The notes under the pieces were generated by a model that saw only the letters and a program-made list of their open reading frames with translations, was not told the origin of the DNA and searched no databases. The translations under genes were made by a program, and so were the position numbers. This document shows positions 9,614-19,002 of a stretch of 64,000 nt of DNA, in pieces (positions within the stretch are counted from its first letter, which is position 1; each line of letters opens with the position of its first letter). The DNA comes from Thermoflavimicrobium daqui (GTDB lineage: Bacteria; Bacillota; Bacilli; Thermoactinomycetales; Thermoactinomycetaceae): positions 207,911-271,910 of the forward strand of contig NZ_KZ845663.1 in NCBI RefSeq assembly GCF_003313465.1, read 5' to 3'.

Positions 9614-11785
9614 ATGAGATGGATAAATAGAAAGCAAGTTCCTTATATCGAACAAAATGAACAGTCTGAGTGTGGGCTATGTTGTCTCGCAATGATCTCA
9701 GCATATTACGGTAAGTATCTTTCTCTCTTTGACTTACAAGAAATCGCCGCCACAGGGCGAGATGGTATTTCATTAAAGCAACTGATGGCTACAGCTAGAA
9801 TGATTGGCTTTAGTAGTAAAGCCTATAAAAAATCCGGGGACGATCTGGCAGATATTCCACTTCCCGCCATTTTATTCTGGAAAGGTCATCATTTTGTGAT
9901 CTTAGAAAAAATCAAAAGGAACCAATTTACTATCGTAGATCCTGCTGTAGGGAGAAAGATATTACCTCTTGAAGAATTTCAGGCTTCCTTTTCCCATTAT
10001 TTAATCACCCTATTACCGACCGAGTCGTTTCAAACAAACAAAAGAAAAAACAACTGGAAACCTTATTTAGTTCTTCTAGTGCAAAATAAAAAGCTGGTAT
10101 TCCTACTATTACTCTGGTCTATCTTGCTTCAGCTTTTAGCTATGACAGCACCCTTGGTTACTAACTTTGTCATCGACCAAATGATCCTACCAAACCAATA
10201 TCAACTTTTAGGTACGTTAGTAGGAGCAATTATCATACTTACCATATCCCAAGTGCTCTTTACCTTTTTACGTTCTCGCTTTTTGGTCAAGCTAAAAAAC
10301 GTCTTGGACTGGAACTTAATGGTTCAATTTTTTCGGCATTTACTCCGGCTTCCTTATCCCTTTTTTCAACTTCGTTCATTTGGTGATCTAGCTTATCGGG
10401 CTAATAGTAATCTATTTATTCGTGAGATCTTATCCAATCAAGTAGTGAGTGGTATTTTAGACATCAGCCTTGTCATCATTTTTCTCATTTATTTTTTTAT
10501 CCAGTCACCCCTAATGACTTATTTTGTAATAGGTATCGGAATCATTTATGTACTCCTCCTTTTGATGAGTAATCAAAAATTACAGCTACTCTCTAAAGAA
10601 GAATTAACACGAAAAACCAAAGTTCAGTGGATGCAAAGTGAGATTTTATATGGTATTTTAACGATTAAATCAGCGGGCTTAGAAGAGAAAATGCTGGAGA
10701 TCTGGGAAGGTTTTTATCAAGACCAATTAAAAACGACTGCCAAAAAAGAGTACTACTCCGCTAATTTGGATACTGCCATCTTTGGGATTCGCATCGCCGC
10801 CCCCTTATTTTTCCTTTGTATGGGAACGTGGCAGGTGATGCAGGGACATATCAGCATGGGCTCAATGATCGCTTTCTATACTTTAACCATTACTTTTTTT
10901 CTCACACTATCTACTTTGGTTTCTGCTTATCAACAAATGGTAAAAGTATCTGCCTACTTAAGTCGTATGGGCGATGTACTGGATCATCCGGTTGAAGATG
11001 ATGAGACCGAAACCATGACCACACAAAAACTAAACGGACAGATTCATCTAGAAGATGTTAGCTTCCGCTATGCCAAGTATAGTCCACTCGTCTTACAAAA
11101 CATTCATCTATCCATTTTACCTGGGCAAAAAGTAGCGATCGTCGGTAAATCTGGAGCAGGTAAAAGTACGCTCGCTCACTTACTTATCGGACTTTATCCT
11201 CCTACATCAGGAAAAATTTTTTTCGATGGTCAAGATATAGATCAGTTACATAAGCCATCGCTACGCAAGCAGATTGGGATGGTTCCCCAGCATATTCATA
11301 TGTTTAATCGTACCATTTATGAAAACATTACACTTCTTAATCCAGAAATCAAACCAGAAATGGTCATAAAAGCTGCTCAATTAGCCCAGATTCATGAGGA
11401 TATTATCCAGTTACCACTTGGGTACCAAACCGTAATGTCCGAATTTGGTACGAACTTTTCGGGTGGACAAAAACAGCGCATCGCACTTGCCAGAGCCTTG
11501 GTTCATCAGCCTTCTATCTTATTATTAGATGAAGCAACCAGCTCCTTAGATAGTGTGAATGAAGCAAAAGTGGATCAGTATCTATCAGAGATGAACTGCA
11601 CCCGTATCGTAATCGCCCACCGACTTAGCACCGTCCAAAATGCGGATCTCATCGTAGTCCTTGGTGATGGGAAAATAGTCGAACAAGGAAAACATGAGGA
11701 ACTGTTACAGAAAAAAGGGCATTACTTTGAACTGTATGAGACATCACTAAGAAAAGAGCAGTCAGAGAAAGCGTCGGTTTCATGA
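9614..11785 (+). CDS. lanT: Lanthipeptide peptidase/ABC exporter
   Basis: This 723-residue transporter removes the leader at the double glycine and exports the core. The C39 peptidase domain (about 1-140) carries the catalytic Cys in EQSECGLCCLAMISAYYG and the catalytic His in GHHFVILE. A hydrophobic membrane domain with about six helices follows (about 150-450). The C-terminal ATPase (about 480-720) has Walker A VGKSGAGKST, signature FSGGQKQRIALARAL and Walker B LLLDEATSSLD. All key residues are in place. It is the last gene of the lan operon and is closed by the hairpin at 11788-11834. Confidence 0.96.
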   Translation: MRWINRKQVPYIEQNEQSECGLCCLAMISAYYGKYLSLFDLQEIAATGRDGISLKQLMATARMIGFSSKAYKKSGDDLADIPLPAILFWKGHHFVILEKIKRNQFTIVDPAVGRKILPLEEFQASFSHYLITLLPTESFQTNKRKNNWKPYLVLLVQNKKLVFLLLLWSILLQLLAMTAPLVTNFVIDQMILPNQYQLLGTLVGAIIILTISQVLFTFLRSRFLVKLKNVLDWNLMVQFFRHLLRLPYPFFQLRSFGDLAYRANSNLFIREILSNQVVSGILDISLVIIFLIYFFIQSPLMTYFVIGIGIIYVLLLLMSNQKLQLLSKEELTRKTKVQWMQSEILYGILTIKSAGLEEKMLEIWEGFYQDQLKTTAKKEYYSANLDTAIFGIRIAAPLFFLCMGTWQVMQGHISMGSMIAFYTLTITFFLTLSTLVSAYQQMVKVSAYLSRMGDVLDHPVEDDETETMTTQKLNGQIHLEDVSFRYAKYSPLVLQNIHLSILPGQKVAIVGKSGAGKSTLAHLLIGLYPPTSGKIFFDGQDIDQLHKPSLRKQIGMVPQHIHMFNRTIYENITLLNPEIKPEMVIKAAQLAQIHEDIIQLPLGYQTVMSEFGTNFSGGQKQRIALARALVHQPSILLLDEATSSLDSVNEAKVDQYLSEMNCTRIVIAHRLSTVQNADLIVVLGDGKIVEQGKHEELLQKKGHYFELYETSLRKEQSEKASVS

Positions 11786-11787
11786 AT

Positions 11788-11834
11788 ATAAAGGGGTTCT
11801 CACTTTATACTGTCAAAAGCGAGAACCCCTTTAT
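11788..11834. terminator. Bidirectional terminator between lanT and the anti-sigma gene
   Basis: A perfect 14-bp stem ATAAAGGGGTTCTC/GAGAACCCCTTTAT (11788-11801 with 11821-11834) between convergent genes. Confidence 0.75.
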
Positions 11835-11856
11835 AGATAGGATATCTTATGATCTT

Positions 11857-13509
11857 CTACTGCAAAGTTGTCTCCCATTTAACTGGATAATAGACAGGCA
11901 TAGACAGGAGCTCCAAAGTAATGGGTTTGGACAGGTCTTTTAGTTCACTTCGTTCAAACTCCATTTGATAACGACGGTTTTTATCCTCTGGATTAGAGAT
12001 ATAGCTATGGATCCATTTCGTTTTTGTCCCATCTTTCATCACCCATGTCCAATTGCCGACAGGGAAATCCGTGGCGATCTTGCTATTGAAAGTTCCTACA
12101 GCCACCAGCTTCTGAGGCACTTCATCATTGGGTGCTTTTGTCTTTTCAATCTTAAATGTGAGTTTATTTCCCTGTACTGAGATTGTAACTGGTTTCTTCT
12201 TGACTTCTTGTAAATCTAGCTTAACTCGCTCTTGAACGAGTTGGTGCTTACTATAGTGATCTACCTCGATTTTGTATGGATCCAAATTTTTCAGCGGTGG
12301 GAAGCTATCACGTTTTTTCTTATTAGAGAGTGTTTCCCCGCTAATGGGTGAAAGAATTCCTTTACGCTGATCCTCTTTATTGGTTGATGCGATAACTTTG
12401 CCATTTTTATTTACTATTTGATATCCCAGATATACATTCTGCAAGTTTCCTTCCAAAGAACGCTGCATTTCCTCAGATAAACCTGTTTGGGCTAATTTTT
12501 GTTTCAGCTGTTGTTTTTCTGAATCGGAAAGATATACTTGGTAATCGAGTGAAGTTCGACTTGTACTCTTTATTAATTGACTAAATTCGAGTTTTAATTT
12601 CGTTTTTGGATCCAAGAAGGAGGCTTGTTGAATACTCTTTTGTTTCATTTGTGATGCAGCTTTTTGTAAGTCAAGTGGAATCTTGAATTGCCAATTTCCC
12701 GTTGTATCAGGAAGAATTTTCATGTTTTTAATATTACTTAATCCGCGTTCTCCTCCAAGCTTTTTTACATTGATATGAAGAACAACATGATTAGGAAGTT
12801 TCTCCTGGTCTATGTAAATCGTTTCTTCTGCTTGTTTATCTTCTGGCAGCACGCCCCCAGTTCCACCGCTAGCTAGACGTTTTCCTTGCAGGTCGGCGAT
12901 ATATATTTCATTTTTGGGATCCCCAATGGATGGGAAAATCACGGATTCATCCTTCGTATCTTTCAATGAATATGAAAAGCTAATGCGCGTGGGATCAAGA
13001 ACGACATCATGAATGGTTAACTGTATTCCTTTATCTGTTACCTGTTTATTGACTGACTGAATAAAGCCATCTTTGGCAGCTTGTTGTAAGCTGACCTCCG
13101 TGGTTTTCCTCTCAAATAGCGAGGTGATAAAGGCTTTAACCGATGGCGAAACCAATGCACTAGCTCCTAAAAGTAAGGTAACTGTTGCAGCTGTAGTAGT
13201 AGCAACGATGAACTTTTTTTTCATTCGTTTGGGTTGTTGCTGTTGCTTTTTCTTTCCCACTGATGCTGACATTTTGGATGATTCATTGATCTGCATACGC
13301 ACTTTATTCACAAATGAATCTGGAAGAGGTGGTGGCATAACTATTTTAGTGAAATAAGCTTGAATCTCTTCATTTTCCATTTGACATTTTCCAAGTCGAT
13401 CTCGGCATTTCGTACACTCTTCAATATGTGTGCGTATTTTTAATTCTTCCTTATGGGTTAATTCTTGATCTAGAAATTCCGCCAATTTTTTATCATTAAG
13501 ACATTCCAT
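11857..13509 (-). CDS. Membrane anti-sigma factor with N-terminal zinc finger and long extracytoplasmic domain
   Basis: This is a 550-residue protein. The zf-HC2 motif HIEECTKCRDRLG (H27, C31, C34) lies in a short cytosolic part, which should hold the ECF sigma factor. One TM follows (about 100-120, TTAATVTLLLGASALV), then about 430 residues outside the cell resembling DUF4179 proteins. The gene overlaps the 3' end of the sigma gene by 14 bp, so the two are coupled. ATG 13509 has GGAGGT upstream. The signal sensed is unknown. Its place beside the lanthipeptide operon suggests envelope stress, but that is inference. Confidence 0.85.
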   Translation of the reverse strand: MECLNDKKLAEFLDQELTHKEELKIRTHIEECTKCRDRLGKCQMENEEIQAYFTKIVMPPPLPDSFVNKVRMQINESSKMSASVGKKKQQQQPKRMKKKFIVATTTAATVTLLLGASALVSPSVKAFITSLFERKTTEVSLQQAAKDGFIQSVNKQVTDKGIQLTIHDVVLDPTRISFSYSLKDTKDESVIFPSIGDPKNEIYIADLQGKRLASGGTGGVLPEDKQAEETIYIDQEKLPNHVVLHINVKKLGGERGLSNIKNMKILPDTTGNWQFKIPLDLQKAASQMKQKSIQQASFLDPKTKLKLEFSQLIKSTSRTSLDYQVYLSDSEKQQLKQKLAQTGLSEEMQRSLEGNLQNVYLGYQIVNKNGKVIASTNKEDQRKGILSPISGETLSNKKKRDSFPPLKNLDPYKIEVDHYSKHQLVQERVKLDLQEVKKKPVTISVQGNKLTFKIEKTKAPNDEVPQKLVAVGTFNSKIATDFPVGNWTWVMKDGTKTKWIHSYISNPEDKNRRYQMEFERSELKDLSKPITLELLSMPVYYPVKWETTLQ

Positions 13510-14065
13510 ATGCCTGTACCTCCTCTTGACTTTTTCTTAAACGTTGCCTCGCTTGATATAGCATATTACGAACAGAGGTGGTAGAAATGCCCATCACATC
13601 AGCAATCTCCTGATAGCTCATATTCTCATAAAATCGTAATAGTAAAGCGGTACGATAATTGGCTGGTAGTTGATCTAACTTATAAGCATAGTTTTCATAT
13701 GTTTCTTTTCTTAAGTATAAAGATTCGGGTGTCTCATGTTCATGGGTCAATTCTTCAACTACATGAAGCATCGGTACTTTTTTATTTCTACGAAATTCAT
13801 CAATACAGAGATTGACAGCAATTTTCATAAGCCATGTCGAGAATTTACTCCGCTTCGCATCATAATCTTGCAAATGATGATATGCTTTCACAAAGCACTC
13901 TTGGGTTAAATCTTCCGCATCTTGAGGGTTGCGAATCATTCGAAACAATAGGAAATAAACGCGATTCATGTATTTCCTGACCAATGAATCAAAAGCATCC
14001 ATCTCTCCTCTTAAAGCTTGCTGTACCCACTTATCATCTTCTTTAAAATGGTCTTTCTCGTTCAT
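13496..14065 (-). CDS. ECF (extracytoplasmic function) RNA polymerase sigma factor
   Basis: This 189-residue sigma factor has only regions 2 and 4. Region 2 shows DAFDSLVRKYMNRVYFLLFR and the core-binding motif NPQDAEDLTQECFVKAYHHL. Region 4 has YRTALLLRFYENMSYQEIADVMGIS followed by VRNMLYQARQRLR, the -35-binding helix-turn-helix. ATG 14065 is preceded by AAGGAGG. It forms an operon with its anti-sigma gene. Such factors usually activate their own promoter, but I could not identify a matching -35 in 14066-14150. Confidence 0.95.
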   Translation of the reverse strand: MNEKDHFKEDDKWVQQALRGEMDAFDSLVRKYMNRVYFLLFRMIRNPQDAEDLTQECFVKAYHHLQDYDAKRSKFSTWLMKIAVNLCIDEFRRNKKVPMLHVVEELTHEHETPESLYLRKETYENYAYKLDQLPANYRTALLLRFYENMSYQEIADVMGISTTSVRNMLYQARQRLRKSQEEVQAYGMS

Positions 14066-14159
14066 AGATCCTCCTTAAATAAATGTTTAAATTAAACCTT
14101 TCATTACTAATACGAAATAAATCGTTTTTTATCTTAATCGTAATTGTGACAAAAATGGT

Positions 14160-14194
14160 AAGGCTGTTAACCTAAGCAATTGGTTAACAGCCTT
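14160..14194 (+). terminator. Strong terminator-like hairpin with no obvious gene upstream
   Basis: A perfect 13-bp stem AAGGCTGTTAACC/GGTTAACAGCCTT is followed on the plus strand by six T. The nearest plus-strand gene upstream (lanT) already has its own terminator, so this hairpin may end an unseen plus-strand transcript, antisense to the sigma gene, or be a leftover. Confidence 0.5.
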
Positions 14195-14212
14195 TTTTCT
14201 GGTTGTATGAAT

Positions 14213-14325
14213 AGAGTTGCTCTTAGAGACCTTTGTCTCTTTGGAGGAAAAATCCATCTTATACAAAAGCAATTCGTTACTTTTATCTAGCAATGGGGAG
14301 ATACTTGATCGAACTATTGAAAACA
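14213..14325. repeat. Degenerate copy (D) of the 180-bp inverted-repeat element
   Basis: The stretch with GAGGAAAAATCCATC, ACAAAAGCAATTCG and TTATCTAGCAATGGGGAG aligns base for base with the right half of copy B at 54373-54563 (GAGGAAAAGTCGATC, ACAAAAGCGATTTGCG, TCATCTAGGGATGATC). The left half and terminal repeats are lost or too eroded to see. Confidence 0.55.
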
Positions 14326-14386
14326 ATCGGTTAATAATTTGTTATAATAAATTTTGATTAGATACTATATTTGGAGGTAGATATTG

Positions 14387-14482
14387 ATGGAGAAAGGAAA
14401 AATCATCGGAACAGTCATCTTCTTGATTTTTGTTGTACTTATGTTTGTATTTGGATTTGTTTTTGCCTCAAAATATATTTAA
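14387..14482 (+). CDS. 31-residue single-pass membrane peptide
   Basis: ATG 14387 is preceded by GGAGGT at 8 nt and opens a 31-codon frame. The product starts MEKGKIIGTVIFLIF and is one hydrophobic helix ending in ASKYI. A terminator (14519-14555) follows, so it forms a complete small transcription unit before the subtilase gene. The positive N-terminus and single helix fit a small membrane regulator or toxin-like peptide. I do not recognise a family. Confidence 0.6.
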   Translation: MEKGKIIGTVIFLIFVVLMFVFGFVFASKYI

Positions 14483-14518
14483 CTATAAAATCAAATCTAA
14501 AAAATGCTCGTATCACAG

Positions 14519-14555
14519 GCACCTTCCAGATCATTTGTATAACTTAGGAAGGTGC
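14519..14555 (+). terminator. Terminator after the small membrane peptide gene
   Basis: Stem GCACCTTCC/GGAAGGTGC (14519-14527 with 14547-14555), followed by a T-rich stretch. Confidence 0.65.
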
Positions 14556-14695
14556 TTGTATTACATAGACTGGTACTTTTGGATTTATAAAATAAAAACA
14601 TTTACATATTGCATGAATTAATTGCAGTAATTTTAACAAAATAATTAAAAAAACTGTTAATATAAAAACGGATATGAGAAAGGAGATAATATTTA

Positions 14696-16135
14696 ATGAA
14701 AAAATGGTTTACTTTAATCACTGTTATCATATTATGTTTTAGTTTATTTACTTTTTCACCTCGATCGACCGCCCAGTCAAACGAGAAGCAAGTACATAGT
14801 CAACTCATCGTGTTTCAAGAAAACACTTCAATCCGTTTCGATGAAGTTCAGAAGTCTATTACTGAGCAGTATCCTGTTTCTATTCAGAGCATTCCTGAAG
14901 TAGCAATAATCAAGCTATCTTCTAATAATCAAGATCAGCTCCAAGCTGCCATCCAGTTTGCACAAAAACAATATGGAAGTGAGATCAAAGCAGTTGGCGA
15001 AGATCAGATCGTTTCTCCACCACCCATTCCAGCTCAGCTGTTTACTTCTCAAGATCCAGATGCTCAGCTACAAAGTATAAAACCCATTTCAAAGGTGAAT
15101 CCAACTCAGGTAGACCTTACAAAAGCGGATCTTTATCAAAAATGGGGATGGGATATCCAAAAGGTGACCGAAAACGGGCAAAGTTATCGTAAAGAAGCTG
15201 GAAACCATCAAGTCAAAGTAGCAGTCATCGATAGTGGTTTTGACTTTAATCATCCAGATCTAAAAAATAACATCGTATCGCAAGGAAAATCATTTGTACC
15301 TGATGTCACAGATACCTTAGATAGAATGGGACATGGAACTATGGTCGCGGGAGGGATCGCAGCCAATGGTCGCCTATTGGGGGTAGGACCCGAGTTAGGG
15401 CTGGTACCTTATAAAGTCTTTCATCAAGGTGGAGGTGAATCATCTTGGGTGATTCAAGCCATGATACAGGCCGCAAAAGATGGGGTTGATGTCATTAACT
15501 TAAGCTTAGGTACATTTAAATCTCTCCATAAACCCGAAGATATCGCTATTATCCAAGCCTATCAGCGTGCCGTCCATTTTGCTGCGAAAAAAGGAGTCAT
15601 TACCGTGGGAGCGATTGGAAATGAAGGTTTCGATCTAAGTGATCCAAAAGAGGTTGCGGAAAAGCTGGGAAATCCCGGGGATGAAATGATCCAACTCCCA
15701 TCAGAACTTCATTCTGTCGTTGCCGTTTCTGGAACCACCAAAGAAGATACACGCTCATCGCAATCAAGCTATGGAATTCAGGTTGACCTTGCTGCACCTT
15801 CAGGAGACTTCCATCTCGATAACATTAATGTAAATGAGATGGTACTAACTACCTTACCCACCTATTTTCCACTTAGTCCGATTAATCAAGCGTATGATAT
15901 TCCACAAGGTTATACTTTTATGTCCGGAACAAGTTTAGCCGTCTCTAAAGTATCAGGGGCTGCTGGTGTACTCATCGCTCGCTATAAAGAGCGTCATCAT
16001 GGCAAATCCCCAAATCCAAATTATATCAAGCAAATCCTTCGTCACAGCGCTTCCGACTTAGGAGATCTTGGGAAAGATAATCAGTTTGGACATGGGCTAG
16101 TGAATGTAAATAGGGGATTAAATTTGGTTAGATAA
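14696..16135 (+). CDS. Secreted subtilisin-family serine protease (S8)
   Basis: This is a 479-residue secreted protease. A Sec signal peptide (MKKWFTLITVIILCFSLF, cleavage probably near residue 26) is followed by a propeptide-like region to about residue 140. The catalytic domain then has all three active-site motifs: Asp in VAVIDSGFDFNHPDL, His in MGHGTMVAGGIAANG and Ser in FMSGTSLAVSKVSGAAG. AAAGGAG precedes the ATG. It stands alone between terminators. Extracellular nutrition or processing of secreted peptides are both possible. Leader removal for the lanthipeptide is already covered by the LanT peptidase, although some two-step systems use a subtilase. Confidence 0.95.
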   Translation: MKKWFTLITVIILCFSLFTFSPRSTAQSNEKQVHSQLIVFQENTSIRFDEVQKSITEQYPVSIQSIPEVAIIKLSSNNQDQLQAAIQFAQKQYGSEIKAVGEDQIVSPPPIPAQLFTSQDPDAQLQSIKPISKVNPTQVDLTKADLYQKWGWDIQKVTENGQSYRKEAGNHQVKVAVIDSGFDFNHPDLKNNIVSQGKSFVPDVTDTLDRMGHGTMVAGGIAANGRLLGVGPELGLVPYKVFHQGGGESSWVIQAMIQAAKDGVDVINLSLGTFKSLHKPEDIAIIQAYQRAVHFAAKKGVITVGAIGNEGFDLSDPKEVAEKLGNPGDEMIQLPSELHSVVAVSGTTKEDTRSSQSSYGIQVDLAAPSGDFHLDNINVNEMVLTTLPTYFPLSPINQAYDIPQGYTFMSGTSLAVSKVSGAAGVLIARYKERHHGKSPNPNYIKQILRHSASDLGDLGKDNQFGHGLVNVNRGLNLVR

Positions 16136-16155
16136 AAGAATACATCATCATAAAA

Positions 16156-16197
16156 GGGATGCTCTCAAAGGTTACTAAGTACCTTTTGGGGCATCCC
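16156..16197 (+). terminator. Terminator after the subtilase gene
   Basis: Imperfect long hairpin GGGATGC...GCATCCC with inner AAGGT/ACCTT pairing. Confidence 0.6.
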
Positions 16198-16227
16198 CTC
16201 TAACATTATTAACTTGATTATGAATGG

Positions 16228-16371
16228 TTATTTATTGTTTGGATCATAAGGGATTTCGTTTTGGATTCCTTGTTTCATGTCTTCGATTATTTTTTCGGAG
16301 GATTCCGTGTATTGAGGAGTGATCGGAGAAGAGCTAATCGCATCAACATAGACAAAATGAAGAGAAGACAA
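16228..16371 (-). pseudogene. Short C-terminal gene remnant, possibly of an FMN-binding-domain protein
   Basis: On the minus strand a 47-codon frame ends at TAA 16228-16230. It contains HFVYVDAISSSPITPQYTES followed by SSEKIIEDMKQGIQNEIP. This resembles the C-terminus of FMN-binding domains (VDAVSGAT...S...A..DAL), but the Thr that carries the flavin is not clearly kept. There is no ribosome-binding site and a stop lies just upstream, so it looks like the tail of a lost gene between hemB and the inserted cargo. The family assignment is weak. Confidence 0.3.
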
Positions 16372-16478
16372 GCTTCATGCACTTCTTTAATTGGCTACTT
16401 CTTTCAACAGAATTATCTCTTTAAGTAACTCTTATCGTTATTCTATTGAAAAGGTGAAGATAAAGAGAATAAAGATAA

Positions 16479-16507
16479 AAACCGTGCAGCACTTGGCTAC
16501 ACGGTTT
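16479..16507 (-). terminator. Terminator of the hem operon, overlapping the hemB stop codon
   Basis: Stem AAACCGTG/CACGGTTT (16479-16486 with 16500-16507) with a T-run on the minus strand. The last codons and stop of hemB form part of the stem. Confidence 0.75.
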
Positions 16508-17477
16508 CTTCTTTCAACCATCTGGCAATATCTTTAGCATGATAAGTCATAATTAGGTCAGCACCTGCACGTTTAAAGCCAAGCATGGTTTCCATCACCG
16601 TTTGCTTCTCATCCATCCAGCCTTGAAGTGCTGCCGCTTTGATCATGGAATACTCCCCACTCACATTGTAAGCCACAACCGGGAGGTCAAAGCGTTCTCT
16701 TACCTGATGAATGATATCCATATAAGCGAGTGCTGGTTTGACGATGAGCAGATCTGCTCCTTCAGCTACATCTGATTCCGCTTCTCGCATCGCTTCTCGC
16801 GCATTGGCTGGATCCATCTGATAAGTCCGGCGATCCCCAAATTGTGGTGTAGAGTGAGCTGCATCACGGAATGGACCATAATAGCTGGATGCGTATTTTA
16901 CAGCATAAGACATGATCGGAATATGGGCAAAGCCCGCTTCATCAAGCCCTTGGCGAATCGCATAGACAAATCCATCCATCATATTGGATGGGGCAATCAT
17001 ATCGGCTCCAGCTTTTGCTTGAGAAACAGCGGTAGAAGCTAGCCGCTTCAGTGATGCATCATTTTGAATGACACCATCTTCGACAATCCCACAATGCCCA
17101 TGAGAAGTATATTGGCAAAGACAAGTATCAGCGATCACATATAAAGTCGGGAAATTTTGCTTGATGCTACGAATCGCTTTTTGTACAATCCCATTATCTG
17201 CATCGGCTTGTGATCCACACTCATCTTTTTCATGAGGAACTCCAAAGATGATCACTGAAGGAATCCCAAGCTCAACCACTTCCTGTACCTCTTGATCAAG
17301 TAGATCTAAAGAAAAGTGATAAATCCCTGGCATAGAAGGGATTTCTTCTTTAATTCCTTCTCCTTCTACCACAAAAATAGGATAAATCAGATCTTGAACG
17401 TGTACTTGATTTTCCCGAATCATTTGCCGTATTTTTTCATTGGCACGTAAACGCCGATGACGTTTAAACGATTGCAT
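16497..17477 (-). CDS. hemB: Delta-aminolevulinic acid dehydratase (porphobilinogen synthase)
   Basis: This 326-residue enzyme joins two 5-aminolevulinate molecules into porphobilinogen. Visible motifs are the zinc-site cysteines in [17 protein letters not shown] and the Schiff-base Lys regions [19 protein letters not shown] and [16 protein letters not shown] placed the start at ATG 17477 ([11 protein letters not shown]), which has GGAGGAG 6 nt upstream; the frame is open 15 bases further to a TTG inside that site. It is the last gene of the surviving hemA-X-sirC-C-D-B operon, separated from hemD by 16 nt. Confidence 0.97.
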   Translation of the reverse strand: MQSFKRHRRLRANEKIRQMIRENQVHVQDLIYPIFVVEGEGIKEEIPSMPGIYHFSLDLLDQEVQEVVELGIPSVIIFGVPHEKDECGSQADADNGIVQKAIRSIKQNFPTLYVIADTCLCQYTSHGHCGIVEDGVIQNDASLKRLASTAVSQAKAGADMIAPSNMMDGFVYAIRQGLDEAGFAHIPIMSYAVKYASSYYGPFRDAAHSTPQFGDRRTYQMDPANAREAMREAESDVAEGADLLIVKPALAYMDIIHQVRERFDLPVVAYNVSGEYSMIKAAALQGWMDEKQTVMETMLGFKRAGADLIMTYHAKDIARWLKEETV

Positions 17478-17493
17478 GACAGTCTCCTCCAAT

Positions 17494-19002
17494 TCAATGC
17501 GTTTTTACCTTAATCAAGCTTTCCATGAGTCCATCAATTGTATAAGACTCGGCAACAATATCTACTTTTAAGCCCAGCTTTTCGGCAGTGTGAGCTGTAA
17601 TTGGTCCAATACAAGCAATCGTAGTTTGATTGAGTAATGAGAGAATATCATCACAATAAGGCCGTAATCCTTCTACTAGATTTTTTACAGTAGAAGAGCT
17701 AGTAAATGTAAGGATATGAATCTTTTTTTCTTGAAGCATTTCTATAATTTCAGTAGCACTTTCTATATTTGACTCTGTCTGGTAAGCATCCACAGCCGTT
17801 ACCTGACAACCCATCCGTTCAAGCTCTTGCGGTAATAGATTTCGTGCTAGATTTCCTCGTGGAATTAGGACTTTTTCTTCTGGAGTAACTTGTGTGCGTA
17901 GGCTTTTCACCAGTGATTCAGCCTTGAAGTCATTCGGAAGCACATCGACGATGATTCCTTTTTCTTGAAGCACTGCAGCGGTCTTTTCCCCTACTGCAGC
18001 AATCCGCGCTTTAGCCATCTGGCGAATATCCATGTTAAGCTCTCTTAATCGCTGAAAGAAATATTCGACCCCATTGACACTCGTAAAAATCACCCAGTCG
18101 TAAGATGACAGCTGCCGAAGTGCTTGGTCGAGTGGAGCAAAATCACTAGGTGGACTAATTCGAATGGTAGGGAACTCCCAAGCTTCTCCACCCCATGCCT
18201 CAATTTTTTCAGCTAAAACACTATTTTGACTACGGGCCCGAGTTACAAGCACCCGTTTGCCAAAAAGAGGCTTGTTTTCAAACCAAGACAGTCTTTCACG
18301 AAGATGAACCACTTCACCTATCACAATCACAGCAGGAGAGCGGAAATTTGCTTCTCTGACTTTTTGTTCAATATCTGCAAGCTTTCCAATAAGTGTTTCT
18401 TGCTCAACCCGTGTACCCCATCGGATCAGAGCGACTGGAGTTTCTTTCGAACGACCGTATTTCATCAATTGCTCCACAATCATAGGGAGATTACTAACTC
18501 CCATCAAAAAGATCAAGGTTTCAGAAGCATTTGCGAGCCGTTCCCAATCAATCGATGAGCGTTTATGGCCTGAAATGATCGCAAAAGAAGAGTTATAGTC
18601 ACGGTGGGTGACGGGGATTCCTGCATAAGCAGGTACGGCAATCGCAGAAGTAATACCCGGAATCACCTCAAAGCGAATGCCTTCAGAGATAAGACGTTCC
18701 CCTTCTTCACCACCACGTCCAAATACAAAAGGATCTCCTCCTTTTAGACGAACCACACACTTCCCTTCTTTGGCTTTCTGTACGAGAGTATCGTTAATTT
18801 CTTGTTGAGTATACGCATGATGATCTGGTGACTTTCCTACATAAATCAATTCAGCATTTGCGCGCGCGTATCGGAGTAATCGGGAACTAGCAAGGCGATC
18901 ATAAACAATCACATCTGCTTTTTGGATCGCCTCTTTTCCTTTTAAAGTAATAAGGCCAGGATCTCCTGGCCCAGCTCCCACCAAGTATACAAACCCGGTC
19001 AT
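17494..19002 (-). CDS. cobA-hemD: Fused uroporphyrinogen-III C-methyltransferase / uroporphyrinogen-III synthase
   Basis: A 502-residue fusion. The N-terminal 250 residues are a SUMT/CobA methyltransferase with [18 protein letters not shown], the SAM loop [18 protein letters not shown] and [20 protein letters not shown]. The C-terminal 250 residues are uroporphyrinogen-III synthase, starting at about [11 protein letters not shown] and including [15 protein letters not shown] and [17 protein letters not shown]. One protein thus makes uroporphyrinogen III and sends it to precorrin-2. The start ATG overlaps the hemC stop (ATGA). With sirC it implies a route to sirohaem or cobalamin beside haem. 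Confidence 0.95.
   Translation of the reverse strand: MTGFVYLVGAGPGDPGLITLKGKEAIQKADVIVYDRLASSRLLRYARANAELIYVGKSPDHHAYTQQEINDTLVQKAKEGKCVVRLKGGDPFVFGRGGEEGERLISEGIRFEVIPGITSAIAVPAYAGIPVTHRDYNSSFAIISGHKRSSIDWERLANASETLIFLMGVSNLPMIVEQLMKYGRSKETPVALIRWGTRVEQETLIGKLADIEQKVREANFRSPAVIVIGEVVHLRERLSWFENKPLFGKRVLVTRARSQNSVLAEKIEAWGGEAWEFPTIRISPPSDFAPLDQALRQLSSYDWVIFTSVNGVEYFFQRLRELNMDIRQMAKARIAAVGEKTAAVLQEKGIIVDVLPNDFKAESLVKSLRTQVTPEEKVLIPRGNLARNLLPQELERMGCQVTAVDAYQTESNIESATEIIEMLQEKKIHILTFTSSSTVKNLVEGLRPYCDDILSLLNQTTIACIGPITAHTAEKLGLKVDIVAESYTIDGLMESLIKVKTH

Noticed and set aside
14129..14326. 65-codon minus-strand frame
   Set aside because: Runs through the orphan terminator and repeat copy D; no ribosome-binding site.
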